NCBI GenBank assembly: GCA_017460065.1
Contig: JAFUBT010000006.1
Location: forward strand, 20,705 to 84,704
DNA length: 64,000 bases
Source: Candidatus Saccharimonadota bacterium
Lineage (GTDB): Bacteria; Patescibacteriota; Saccharimonadia; Saccharimonadales; Saccharimonadaceae
Reading direction: 5' to 3'
Part shown: piece by piece, positions 45,001 through 53,345 of the stretch
Position numbering within the stretch: the stretch's first letter is position 1
How the letters are laid out: the number at the start of each line of letters is the position of its first letter
Notes under the pieces: model-generated
The model's database searches: none
What the model was told of the DNA's origin: nothing
Seen by the model: only the letters and a program-made list of their open reading frames with translations
Position numbers and translations under genes: made by a program

Positions 45001-45227
45001 TTAATCACCTCACTCGAGACCGCGCTGAGCTCTTTGTATAGTTGGCGCTCGGCATAAGCCATGGTCGTGTTCTGGATGTAGTCGCCGCGCAGATTCGCAT
45101 CAGTTGCTACAGGGGCAACAGCTGCTGGTTCGACCGAAGAGTTTGCCATATTATTGACGTCAGGAGGCGTCAAAAAGCGAGCGGGAATTTGATACTCAGC
45201 CTGTTGCTCGTCTTCGTATATATTCAT
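44967..45227 (-). CDS. Small protein of unknown function (86 aa)
   Basis: Not recognised. The ATG at 45227 has a strong Shine-Dalgarno (AAGGAGGG, 3 nt spacing), which supports translation. The N-terminal half is acidic then low-complexity (Ala, Pro, Val); the C-terminal half is a likely helix (AYAERQLYKELSAVSSEVIKCRNSI). It lies 9 nt after tatD and overlaps the 117-aa gene. The pair of small coupled genes could encode partners, but nothing shows this directly. Confidence 0.65.
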   Translation of the reverse strand: MNIYEDEQQAEYQIPARFLTPPDVNNMANSSVEPAAVAPVATDANLRGDYIQNTTMAYAERQLYKELSAVSSEVIKCRNSILAKIS

Positions 45228-45236
45228 GAGCCCTCC

Positions 45237-45986
45237 TTATATTTTGAAAATCTGCGCCGCGTTAGCGGTGGTGCGGTCAGCCACGGTATCGACATCGACG
45301 CCATAAAAAGCTGCCGCCCACTCGGCTATATTCTTGATGTAGCCGGGTCTATTTATTTTACCACGAAATGGCTCTGGTGTCAAGAAGGGGGCATCAGTTT
45401 CTAGCACAATTCGCCCTAGTGGCGCATGCGCCAAGTCTGCAAAAGTACTCAAGCCATTGACGCCGATATAGAGGCCGCGGTCTAGCCCTGCCCGTAGATT
45501 GCGCTTCGAATCGGAGAAAGAATGTAAAACCGAGGTCGGCAAGTGGAAATTATCAAAAATTGGCCAAAAATCCGCAAAAGCATCGCGTACGTGAAAGCTG
45601 ACTGGTAGTTGGCGGTCCTGCGCAATTTGCAGCATACTCTCGAGTAAATGAGCCTGCGCCGCCACGTCGTAGCCATCGTAATGATAGTCGAGGCCAACTT
45701 CACCGATGGCGACAAGCCTCGCATCGGACAGAACATGCTGAGCCTGTCGTAAATCCGCGGCCAGCTGCGCACGATTACCATCAAAATCATTAGGATGGTA
45801 GCCAAAAGTCCACCAAACTTCGGAATGCTGGCTGGCAAAAACTTGCGCCACAGCGGAATCTTGCGGATCGGTACCGATAACGATACACTTGTCGACGCCG
45901 TTCGCATGGGCGTGCATTAAAGTTTCGCTGGGATCGAGCGAAAACATAGTGCGATCATGAATGTGACAATGCGTATCTACGAGCAT
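45237..45986 (-). CDS. tatD: TatD-family metal-dependent hydrolase/DNase
   Basis: 249 aa. An amidohydrolase-fold nuclease or hydrolase. Metal ligands are visible: VDTHCHIHD (residues 3-11), Glu in AIGEVGLDYHYDG (about 96), His in PVSFHVRDAF (about 132), His in VLHSFSD (about 155), and Asp in VLETDAPFLTPEPFRG (about 201). Complete. It starts 8 nt after the DUF4868 stop without its own Shine-Dalgarno, so it is read from the same message. TatD proteins act in DNA repair or RNA quality control; the substrate here is unknown. Confidence 0.93.
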   Translation of the reverse strand: MLVDTHCHIHDRTMFSLDPSETLMHAHANGVDKCIVIGTDPQDSAVAQVFASQHSEVWWTFGYHPNDFDGNRAQLAADLRQAQHVLSDARLVAIGEVGLDYHYDGYDVAAQAHLLESMLQIAQDRQLPVSFHVRDAFADFWPIFDNFHLPTSVLHSFSDSKRNLRAGLDRGLYIGVNGLSTFADLAHAPLGRIVLETDAPFLTPEPFRGKINRPGYIKNIAEWAAAFYGVDVDTVADRTTANAAQIFKI

Positions 45987-45994
45987 ACGAGTAT

Positions 45995-46990
45995 CTATAG
46001 ACCGCGAGGTGGTTCGCCCTCGGGCTCATCAAGGAGTTTTTTGCTTTTGATTTCGTAACGGCGACCATTAACGGGCGAGATAAAATAATCTTCGCTGAGG
46101 AGATTAACGAACATACTAAGGTCCTTGTCATCCATGATTATAATCTTGCCTTGGTCGTCGGTCATTAACTCGAGCAGCATTTTATCGGCGTAATCCAGAA
46201 GTTCGTCCTGTTTCATTTCGCCGATTTCGATATTTTGTAGCTTTTTAACGAGTGGCTTCTTTTCTTCGAGCAGGGCATTGAGCGTCAAGCCTTCGGGGAA
46301 ACTAAGGTTATAGGCGTCTTGGATTTCCTTGGCTTTTTGCTCGGAAATCATTTGGGTTTTGTAATCGTACTGGAACAATTTTTCGAATTTGGCTTGATTA
46401 TAAATCACAATATTGCCATCAACGATGACACATTCGTTACCTTCTGGCACCTTAATAGCAACGTCGGCCGTCAGTGGCTCGAAACTTTCGCCGTTCAGCT
46501 CCCAGCTGAGCTTACCCTTAAGTGCTGAGGAGGCGGCCAGATTCTTGGCGACATAGAAAACCTTTTGACCATCCTCGCCTGGATAGCTAAACTTAGCAAC
46601 GATGCCCTTGATTTTCTTAAACTCAAACTCGTCATCAGTGAAGAAGGCAATGTCTTTATATTCGTGCTCGATGAGGTGAATCAAGGTTTCGGCGCGACCA
46701 ACTTTGTCGAGGTCAATGCGGTAAATGACCTTATCTTCGCCATCACTAAGCTCGTAATCGCGGCATTCAAGGCCCTTGTCGGCCTCTTTAATAACGTACT
46801 CGACGGCCTCAATCATGAACATCGAACGCACAGTTTGCGTCAGCACTTCCGAGTAACGCACCTTGTAGGGTGTGTAATTTTTGTTGAATAGAAATAGTTC
46901 TACCGAAACATTGTTCTTAACTTCGTCGATTGAATTTGCCCACTGAAATACATCGAAACCGGGATTTGCGGATTGTTCCTGCTCTTCCAT
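45995..46990 (-). CDS. DUF4868 (KwaB-like) protein
   Basis: 331 aa, soluble. The middle resembles DUF4868, the family of KwaB from the Kiwa anti-phage system: VFYVAKNLAASSALKGKL, a predicted strand pair around NECVIVDGNIVIYNQAKFEKLFQY (about 196-219), and the following helix EQKAKEIQDAYNL. No kwaA (four-TM partner) is adjacent; the upstream gene is ctpA and the downstream one tatD. The ATG at 46990 has AAAGGAGG 3 nt upstream and TGC-TATACT about 30 nt upstream. Family assignment is by pattern only. Defence is possible; a housekeeping role is equally possible. Confidence 0.6.
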   Translation of the reverse strand: MEEQEQSANPGFDVFQWANSIDEVKNNVSVELFLFNKNYTPYKVRYSEVLTQTVRSMFMIEAVEYVIKEADKGLECRDYELSDGEDKVIYRIDLDKVGRAETLIHLIEHEYKDIAFFTDDEFEFKKIKGIVAKFSYPGEDGQKVFYVAKNLAASSALKGKLSWELNGESFEPLTADVAIKVPEGNECVIVDGNIVIYNQAKFEKLFQYDYKTQMISEQKAKEIQDAYNLSFPEGLTLNALLEEKKPLVKKLQNIEIGEMKQDELLDYADKMLLELMTDDQGKIIIMDDKDLSMFVNLLSEDYFISPVNGRRYEIKSKKLLDEPEGEPPRGL

Positions 46991-47033
46991 TTGCCTCCTT
47001 TATCTACCAGTTAAGTATAGCACAGATAACAGA

Positions 47034-48287
47034 TTACTGTTTGAGCGCTGCATCGAGCTGCGGGTCTTCGTTGTGGTTAATTTGCTCGTAGCTACGTTCG
47101 ATAATTTTATCTGGCGTAATCCCCTCGCCATTGATGTTTTTGCCATTAGGGGTATACCACTTAGCCACTGTCACACGCAGCATTTCGCCGCCAGATAGGT
47201 TGCGCAGCGCCTGTACGCTGCCTTTGCCGTAAGTTTGCTCGCCCAGAATAGTTGCAAGACCATAATCTTGAAGCGCCCCCGCCACGATTTCGGAGGCTGA
47301 GGCGGTAGTGCCATTAACTAAAACTACCGTTTTCTTACCCTTCAGGATAGCCATACCGCTCTTGGCATTGCTCTGCTCGTTGTAGCTGCCAGAGGCCGAC
47401 CGCTGATCGACCACTAATTTGCCGTCAACCCACAGCGAAGCAACTTCCTGGGCGGCTGTTACATAGCCACCGCCATTGCCGCGCAGATCAATGATAAATT
47501 TATCGTAGCCTTTATCGAGGGCCGTCTGTGCCAGCTGGCGTACGAGTGTACCGGTATCTTGGTCAAAGCGCGTGATAGTCAAAACGGCACGGTCTTTGCG
47601 ATATTCGATATAAGCACTGACATTATTAATAGTTTCGCGCGTCAAATCAAAATCGATTTCTTTGCCGTCGCGCAAGACGGTCAGCACAACTTTTGTGCCA
47701 GCCTCACCGCGAAGTTTTTTGGCAACTTCTTCGGTGGAAAGCATGCTAATGTCCTCGCCGTCGGCCTTATAAATAACATCACCCGCTAGTACGCCGGCTT
47801 TGCGCGCAGGGTTATCTTCGGTCGTGCGGACAACTGTCACGAAACCATCACGCAAAGCGATTTCGACACCGATACCAGCGCCAACATCACCACTCAGGTC
47901 TTTTTCGAATTCGGCAGCCTCCGCGGCAGTCATATAGTATGTATAAGTGTCGCCAGCGGCGTTGACGAGGCCGCGCTTGGCCTCCTGTAACGCCTTCGCG
48001 TCGTCGATATCGCCGTCGTAGCTAGCTTGTAGCTCATCGTAGAGTTCGCCGAGCTGATTAAAATTCACGCGCGAAGAAGCTGTCTGCTGTCCGCCGAAGT
48101 ATACGGCCATCTTATCGTAGTTTAACCCGACGACTACGCCGACCGCCAAACAGACAAAACAGGCTATAATAGTGGTCGCTAAATTGACTTTGGCGTTCGT
48201 GGCAGGGCTTGCGTAGTAGAGGTCGCGGGTATTTTGGGCGCCCCGCGATGCGGCGCTAGAGTTCGCAGTTTCAGTTTTTTTTAACAT
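47034..48287 (-). CDS. ctpA: Carboxyl-terminal processing protease (S41 family)
   Basis: 417 aa. One TM helix (about 36-57) anchors a PDZ domain (about 140-205, with GVLAGDVIYKADGEDISML) and an S41 protease domain outside the cell. The nucleophile Ser is in NGTTASASEIVAGAL (about 334) and the catalytic Lys in GEQTYGKGSVQALRN (about 359). S41 proteases trim or degrade secreted proteins and wall enzymes. The -10 box TACAAT ends 6 nt before the ATG, so the start is leaderless. Confidence 0.95.
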   Translation of the reverse strand: MLKKTETANSSAASRGAQNTRDLYYASPATNAKVNLATTIIACFVCLAVGVVVGLNYDKMAVYFGGQQTASSRVNFNQLGELYDELQASYDGDIDDAKALQEAKRGLVNAAGDTYTYYMTAAEAAEFEKDLSGDVGAGIGVEIALRDGFVTVVRTTEDNPARKAGVLAGDVIYKADGEDISMLSTEEVAKKLRGEAGTKVVLTVLRDGKEIDFDLTRETINNVSAYIEYRKDRAVLTITRFDQDTGTLVRQLAQTALDKGYDKFIIDLRGNGGGYVTAAQEVASLWVDGKLVVDQRSASGSYNEQSNAKSGMAILKGKKTVVLVNGTTASASEIVAGALQDYGLATILGEQTYGKGSVQALRNLSGGEMLRVTVAKWYTPNGKNINGEGITPDKIIERSYEQINHNEDPQLDAALKQ

Positions 48288-48293
48288 AAAAAT

Positions 48294-48299
48294 ATTGTA
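48294..48299 (-). promoter_or_regulatory. ctpA -10 box, leaderless start
   Basis: TACAAT on the minus strand ending 6 nt before the ATG at 48287. Confidence 0.65.
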
Positions 48300-48332
48300 T
48301 CACGTTTAAGCTAAGCGTTTGATGGCTCGATG

Positions 48333-49487
48333 CTAATAGAAATAGATATATTGGTACATGCCTTGGTCAACCCATTGTTCGGAGTACTGACCTGGCAGAT
48401 AGCCGGTGGCAGCGTTACGGGCATTGTATTGCGAAATATAAACGCGGTTGCCATTAACAGCTTCGACCCAGACGGCGTGGCCATAAGTCCCAGCCATGGA
48501 AATACCGACCGAACCAACTTTCGGCGTACTAGATACCTGATAACCGGCAGCGCGCGCATTAGCAATCCATTGGTTGGCATTGCCACGTCCAGCCCAGTTG
48601 GGCATACGACCATAAGCGTTGTAGACGCGCCAAGCGGCATAACTTACGCATTCGCAAATATACATACCCCAGCGGTCGCCGTATTGCGTGCCATTGAGCT
48701 TGGCGGCCGGGCATTGGCCACTGTACGGATAACTGCCTTTATTAGGGTCACCAGGAGTAATATTAGTGGCATTATAGCGACTAGCTAAATCGGTCAGGAT
48801 TTTTTGCTGCTCTTCTTCAAGGGCGGCTTTTTGACTGGAGGTGTTAGCCTTGAGGGCTTGATAAACCGCTTCGTTTTCGCGCGTCTGCGCTAGAAGGTTA
48901 GATTGCTCAATTTCTTTAGCGACGAGCTGATTTTTTTGGGTGTCAAGGTCGGCCAGGATAATCTCGGCGTCACGCTGCTTGACCTCTAACTCGGATTTGA
49001 GATTCTTATTTTCTTCGATTATATCGGAGAGCGTGTCGGACAAGCTGCTGAGGTTTACTTCGTTATCGACAAAGCTCGAGAAATTTTCGGATGATGCTAA
49101 CCGCTCAACGGTAGAGATTTTTGAGTTGTAATAGTATTGCGCAATGATGAGACCAATTGCGTCCGAGTTATTATCGATACGCGTATTGACAACTTCGATA
49201 TCGGCGACAATCTGTTCGTGCTCCGCCTCCTTGAGGGAAATCTGCGCCTTAATAGTAGCCTGTTCGTTTTGCAGAATCGCGATTGCGTTGGTGATTGAAT
49301 CGGCCTGCGCAGCAAGCGCGGCAGCTTGTTTTTCGTAGCCAGCGATCTCGCTCTGCAAAGCGGAAATCTTCGAGCGGACTTCTAGGTAATCATTGTAGTT
49401 ATAGGCCGATGCTGGCAACGGATAAATTACAGTGGCGGCCATCAAGGCGGCGATGACCAAACAGGATAATTTGCGCTGAATCGTCAT
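48333..49487 (-). CDS. PcsB-like secreted coiled-coil CHAP hydrolase
   Basis: 384 aa. A signal peptide (1-28, ending LPASA) is followed by a long coiled coil (about 35-245) and a C-terminal CHAP domain. The catalytic Cys is in CECVSYAAWRVY (about 284) and the His in GTYGHAVWVEAV (about 343). Coiled coil plus CHAP is the plan of PcsB and related peptidoglycan hydrolases switched on by FtsEX at the septum. ftsX and ftsE lie directly upstream in the same direction, though a terminator and a TATAAT box 9 nt before the ATG give this gene its own transcription. Confidence 0.93.
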   Translation of the reverse strand: MTIQRKLSCLVIAALMAATVIYPLPASAYNYNDYLEVRSKISALQSEIAGYEKQAAALAAQADSITNAIAILQNEQATIKAQISLKEAEHEQIVADIEVVNTRIDNNSDAIGLIIAQYYYNSKISTVERLASSENFSSFVDNEVNLSSLSDTLSDIIEENKNLKSELEVKQRDAEIILADLDTQKNQLVAKEIEQSNLLAQTRENEAVYQALKANTSSQKAALEEEQQKILTDLASRYNATNITPGDPNKGSYPYSGQCPAAKLNGTQYGDRWGMYICECVSYAAWRVYNAYGRMPNWAGRGNANQWIANARAAGYQVSSTPKVGSVGISMAGTYGHAVWVEAVNGNRVYISQYNARNAATGYLPGQYSEQWVDQGMYQYIYFY

Positions 49488-49496
49488 AGTGTCACG

Positions 49497-49502
49497 ATTA
49501 TA
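49497..49502 (-). promoter_or_regulatory. -10 box of the PcsB-like gene
   Basis: TGC-TATAAT on the minus strand, 9 nt before the ATG at 49487. Confidence 0.65.
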
Positions 49503-49507
49503 GCATA

Positions 49508-49537
49508 AGCGAAAAGCGACCGCAAGTTGCGGCCGCT
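49508..49537 (-). terminator. Terminator after ftsX
   Basis: GCGGCCGCAA / TTGCGGTCGC hairpin and T4 on the minus strand, 25 nt after the ftsX stop. Confidence 0.7.
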
Positions 49538-49561
49538 AAGGCGTTGACTCATTGGAACTAC

Positions 49562-50593
49562 TTAGAGTTTAAGATATTTGCGCGTGGCAAGCAAGGACGA
49601 AATTATGCCGATGACAATACCACCTAGCAAGAAGGCCGACAGCACAAAATACCAATAATGCTTCATTAAATCGAGGGTCGGCGTGACAATCGAGCCGAGC
49701 TGCGCCTCAATAGCGTAAACTGCACCATAAACCACTGCCGCACCAACCAACGCGGCCACAATGCCATAGAAGGCTGCCTCCACCACGAATGGGCCGATAA
49801 TGAACCAGCGGCTTGCACCGACCAACTTCATCATATAGATTTCCTCCTTGCGGCTAAAGATAGCCATGCGGATGGTGTTGAAGACGATGAGGATGGCAAT
49901 GACTGCAAATACGCCGGCCGCAATGAGACCGATAATCTGCACGCGATTCATAATGCGAGCAATCTGATCAATCGTTTCGCGATTCTTATTGGCATAGCTG
50001 GGCGGCTTGGCGTCGAGCATATTTTTGGTTGATTCGTCGTTATCAACAAAGTTCTCGAGCTCACTGGTGTTGTCGAGGCTCGTCAACTTGACATTAAGCG
50101 TCCACGGCAAAGCATTGGGCGCATCATATAGCTCTTTAATCATCGCCTCGTCGGTGATATTAGTGTCAGCAACCAAGTTTTCGATAGTTTTGCGATTAGC
50201 GTCTTCGGGCGAAGTATAATTGACTTCGTCAACTGTTTCGAGTTGCACCATTCGGCCGATGATGCGTTCGACCTGCTCCTTGGTCGCACTCTGCTTGATA
50301 TAAACGGAAATATCTACCTGTGATTCAACCTCTTTGATGGTCGTCTTCATCACGTCGGTGGCGATGATTGTTGCACCCAAAACAATCAAGGTAATTGCCA
50401 TGATTGCAATGGCCGCAGCACTGAGCCAAGTGTTACGAACGAAGCTTTTGGCGCCGTATTTGACGACTCGCCCAGTAGTGCGCACGCGGTGCTTGCGGGC
50501 TTTCGTAATACGGTTAAGACGCTCTTTGCTAATCTCGCGAGCACTCTTGTTTTTTATCTTAGTTTCTGGCTTTTTGCTTGACATTTTTAACAT
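49562..50593 (-). CDS. ftsX: Cell division ABC transporter permease FtsX
   Basis: 343 aa. The inner-membrane partner of FtsE that transmits the signal to wall hydrolases. A basic cytosolic N-terminus of about 50 residues is followed by TM1 (about 57-78), a long outer loop (about 80-225), and three C-terminal TM helices. Between them, IFSRKEEIYMMKLVGASRWFI is the classic FtsX coupling segment. The start is the ATG at 50593; a second ATG three codons on is possible. It follows ftsE by 16 nt. Confidence 0.94.
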   Translation of the reverse strand: MLKMSSKKPETKIKNKSAREISKERLNRITKARKHRVRTTGRVVKYGAKSFVRNTWLSAAAIAIMAITLIVLGATIIATDVMKTTIKEVESQVDISVYIKQSATKEQVERIIGRMVQLETVDEVNYTSPEDANRKTIENLVADTNITDEAMIKELYDAPNALPWTLNVKLTSLDNTSELENFVDNDESTKNMLDAKPPSYANKNRETIDQIARIMNRVQIIGLIAAGVFAVIAILIVFNTIRMAIFSRKEEIYMMKLVGASRWFIIGPFVVEAAFYGIVAALVGAAVVYGAVYAIEAQLGSIVTPTLDLMKHYWYFVLSAFLLGGIVIGIISSLLATRKYLKL

Positions 50594-50609
50594 TCTATGA
50601 TATAATTAA

Positions 50610-51476
50610 CTATTGGATAATTCGTTTACGTTTGACAGGTGCCGCTTTGGCGCTTTTTTGTGTGCCAGTGGGCTGCGGCTTTGCGGGCGATGTAGTGGGC
50701 GCAGCGGCTGATCGAACATGAGCGGCGGAGCTGGTCTTTGGGGCCGGCGTGGCGGCGAGGGGGCGCTTCGCGATATTGGCGCGCTCGGCGTCTAAATAAT
50801 AGTGACCATTACTCTTTTGGTCGCCGATAATTTTGCCATTGTTCAGGGTAACAACGCGGCGGCGCATTTGGTTGACGATATTCACGTCGTGTGTCGTGAC
50901 TAGGATGGTGGTACCAAAATTATTAATTTCTTCAAGGAGGCGCATAATGCCTTCGGAGATTTTTGGGTCAAGGTTGCCAGTTGGCTCGTCGGCGATCAAG
51001 ATTTTAGGTTGACGTGCCATCGAACGTGCAATCGCGACGCGCTGACGCTGGCCACCGGACAGATCGCCAGGAAATTTGTCACCCTTATCGGCGAGACCGA
51101 CGAGTTCAAGTACCTTAGGCACGGTACGACGAATTTCGGCGTTCGATACGCCAACAATCTCAAGCGCAAAAGCAACGTTTTCGAAAACTGTACGGTTGGG
51201 CAGAAGCTTAAGGTCCTGGAATACGACGCCAATCCGCCGACGCAAGTGCGGAATATGCCGACGACGAAGATAATCATAATCAATGCCACCAACCATAATC
51301 TTGCCCGAGTTGGGTTTTTCTTCGCGGGTGAGCATTTTAATCAGGGTGGATTTGCCGGCACCAGATTCACCGACCAAAAAGACGAATTCTTTGGGCTGGA
51401 TGTGTAAAGTGATGTTATCGAGTACGGGCTCGCTATCGCCTGGGTAATACTTAGTGACACTATCAAGCAATATCAT
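50610..51476 (-). CDS. ftsE: Cell division ATP-binding protein FtsE
   Basis: 288 aa; the ABC domain spans about 1-220. Walker A GESGAGKSTL (about 36), Q loop VFQDLKLLPNRTVFENV, signature LSGGQRQRVAIARSM (about 140), Walker B KILIADEPTGNLDP, and H switch VTTHD are all present. A Pro/Ala/Lys-rich tail of about 70 residues (TSSAAHVRSAAAPTTS..., ending RKRIIQ) is longer than in most FtsE proteins. The -10 box TAAAAT ends 6 nt before the ATG. Confidence 0.96.
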   Translation of the reverse strand: MILLDSVTKYYPGDSEPVLDNITLHIQPKEFVFLVGESGAGKSTLIKMLTREEKPNSGKIMVGGIDYDYLRRRHIPHLRRRIGVVFQDLKLLPNRTVFENVAFALEIVGVSNAEIRRTVPKVLELVGLADKGDKFPGDLSGGQRQRVAIARSMARQPKILIADEPTGNLDPKISEGIMRLLEEINNFGTTILVTTHDVNIVNQMRRRVVTLNNGKIIGDQKSNGHYYLDAERANIAKRPLAATPAPKTSSAAHVRSAAAPTTSPAKPQPTGTQKSAKAAPVKRKRIIQ

Positions 51477-51482
51477 GCCATG

Positions 51483-51488
51483 ATTTTA
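51483..51488 (-). promoter_or_regulatory. ftsE -10 box, leaderless start
   Basis: TAAAAT on the minus strand ending 6 nt before the ATG at 51476. Confidence 0.65.
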
Positions 51489-51500
51489 ACATAAGCAAAA

Positions 51501-52574
51501 CTAGTTGTCCAAATAGGCAATCATAAATTGGTCGATGTCGCCATCGAGTACTGCGTCGGTGTCCGTAGTCTCGTACTGGGTGCGCACATCCTTGACCATC
51601 TTGTAGGGGTGCAAAACGTAATTACGAATTTGCTGCCCCCAGCCTGCCGACTCGCCAGCGCGTAATTTGTCGACCGACTCGGCGTTCTGGTCCTGCATCA
51701 TCCGTTGCAGCTTACCGCGCAAGATTTCCATGGCTTTTTCTTTATTTTGCACCTGGCTACGTTCGTTTTGGATTGACACGACGGTATTGGTCGGCAGATG
51801 CGTGATACGAACAGCCGAGTTGGTAGTGTTGACAGACTGCCCACCGTGGCCGCCAGCATGAAAAACATCAATCCGCAAATCCTGTGGGTTAATTTCCAGG
51901 TCGGCATCATCTTCAAGTACCGGCAAAACCTCGACTAAAGCAAACGAGGTCTGGCGCAAGTGATTAGCATTGAAGGGGCTAAGGCGAACCAGGCGGTGCG
52001 CGCCATGCTCAGATTTGAGCCAGCCGTATAAATGCGGTGCGCCCCTGAGCTCGAGCGCCACGGTTTTAATACCCACTTCTTCACCGGCCATACGCTGAAT
52101 AGTTTGCACGGCAAGTTGTTTGCGTTCTGCCCAGCGCAAGTACATGCGTTCCAGCATCTGTGCCCAATCCATGGCCTCTATGCCGCCTACGCCGGCTGTA
52201 ATGCGCAGAATTACATCTTTATTGTCGTATTTACCGCTAAAGCGCAAGGCGATTTGAAGTGCCTTGAATTTCTCCTGCATTGCAGTAATTTGCTCATCGA
52301 GTTCATCCGACAAGGTCGCGTCGCTGATGGCAACCAATTCACTAATGTCGTTGAGTTGCGTTCGAAGCAGCAGCCACTCGTCCAGTTCTCTATGTAATCT
52401 GCCAAATTGCCCTGATTTGATACGCGCCAAGTTGGGGTTATGCCAAAGTTCCGGCACGGACAACTCTGCTTCAAGGGCCGACATCTCGTCGAGCCGTTGG
52501 TCGATAGCGAGCTTTTGCCATGCTTTCTGGAACTCAGCAGTCAGGTCGGCAAGTCGCTTCTGCGCTTCTAACAT
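51501..52574 (-). CDS. prfB: Peptide chain release factor 2
   Basis: 357 aa. RF2 ends translation at UGA and UAA. The codon-recognition tripeptide SPF is in VRLSPFNANHLRQTSF (about 201) and the catalytic GGQ in HAGGHGGQSVNTTNSAVR (about 242). The gene is one unbroken frame, without the programmed +1 frameshift of Escherichia coli prfB. Its presence shows that UGA is a stop in this organism. The -10 box TATAAT ends 7 nt before the ATG at 52574, so the start is leaderless. Confidence 0.97.
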   Translation of the reverse strand: MLEAQKRLADLTAEFQKAWQKLAIDQRLDEMSALEAELSVPELWHNPNLARIKSGQFGRLHRELDEWLLLRTQLNDISELVAISDATLSDELDEQITAMQEKFKALQIALRFSGKYDNKDVILRITAGVGGIEAMDWAQMLERMYLRWAERKQLAVQTIQRMAGEEVGIKTVALELRGAPHLYGWLKSEHGAHRLVRLSPFNANHLRQTSFALVEVLPVLEDDADLEINPQDLRIDVFHAGGHGGQSVNTTNSAVRITHLPTNTVVSIQNERSQVQNKEKAMEILRGKLQRMMQDQNAESVDKLRAGESAGWGQQIRNYVLHPYKMVKDVRTQYETTDTDAVLDGDIDQFMIAYLDN

Positions 52575-52581
52575 GCCCTAT

Positions 52582-52587
52582 ATTATA
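52582..52587 (-). promoter_or_regulatory. prfB -10 box, leaderless start
   Basis: TATAAT on the minus strand ending 7 nt before the ATG at 52574. Confidence 0.75.
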
Positions 52588-52654
52588 TACGATTTCAGCG
52601 CAATAGTACTCAAGTGGCGCGCGGGCAACATATCATAGCTCGCCGTTCAAACTG

Positions 52655-53305
52655 CTAGTCCGGCAAGCGAAAAAGCGGCACTTTGTCGACATCGTAATCA
52701 GCAATGCGAGTACGCCGTAAAGCCGTGCAGTAAGCGCCACAACCAAGTTTCCGGCCGATATCTTCGGCAAGGCTGCGAATATAGGTACCGCTGCTAACGT
52801 GGGCACGGATTTTGAGCTCAGGTGAGTGATAATCCAAGACGTCGAGCGCATAGATTTCGACTGTCCTGGTTGGCATATTGACTGATTTGCCGGCACGAGC
52901 TAGTTTATACGCACGCTGACCGTCAATCTTAATGGCCGAAAATACTGGCGGCGTCTGCTCAATCTTGCCGACAAAGTCGGCCAATATTCGTTCAATTTGC
53001 GCTAACTCAAGCCGCGGGTTTGCTTGCTGTACGATAATTTCGCCCTCAGGATCGCCCGTGCTAGAAGTCGCGCCAAGCCGAATAGTTGCTTCGTAAACTT
53101 TGTCGAGCTTCGTAAAACTCATAGCCCGCTTAGTGGCTTTGCCGGCCATTAGAATCAATAACCCCGTAGCAAAGGGGTCAAGCGTACCGGTATGGCCAAC
53201 CTTAATCTTCCGCCCTGCTCGTTCCGACAGGATACGGCGAACGCGCGCCACGGCGCCAAAGCTAGTCATGCCAGCTGGCTTGTCGACAAAAATTACTTCA
53301 TCCAT
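52655..53305 (-). CDS. truB: tRNA pseudouridine-55 synthase TruB, short form
   Basis: 216 aa. It makes pseudouridine 55 in the tRNA T loop. The KPAGMTSFGAVARVRR start and the catalytic Asp in KVGHTGTLDPFATGLLIL (about 45) are diagnostic, as are YEATIRLGATSSTGDPEG and the QTPPVFSAIKIDGQRAYKLAR segment. The protein stops after the catalytic domain, without the C-terminal PUA-like domain of longer TruB proteins. The -10 box TATAAT ends 7 nt before the ATG and overlaps the terminator of the gene upstream. Confidence 0.95.
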   Translation of the reverse strand: MDEVIFVDKPAGMTSFGAVARVRRILSERAGRKIKVGHTGTLDPFATGLLILMAGKATKRAMSFTKLDKVYEATIRLGATSSTGDPEGEIIVQQANPRLELAQIERILADFVGKIEQTPPVFSAIKIDGQRAYKLARAGKSVNMPTRTVEIYALDVLDYHSPELKIRAHVSSGTYIRSLAEDIGRKLGCGAYCTALRRTRIADYDVDKVPLFRLPD

Positions 53306-53312
53306 AGGGGTT

Positions 53313-53318
53313 ATTATA
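53313..53318 (-). promoter_or_regulatory. truB -10 box, leaderless start
   Basis: TATAAT on the minus strand ending 7 nt before the ATG at 53305. Confidence 0.7.
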
Positions 53319-53345
53319 ATAGAAAAGCCCCTGACGGGGCTGGTT
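53319..53345 (-). terminator. Terminator of the thioredoxin-fold protein gene
   Basis: AGCCCC / GGGGCT hairpin with TTTT on the minus strand, directly after the stop and directly before the truB promoter. Confidence 0.75.

Noticed and set aside
51501..52574. Programmed +1 frameshift in prfB
   Set aside because: The gene is a single frame from its leaderless ATG to the stop; no UGA occurs near codon 26.
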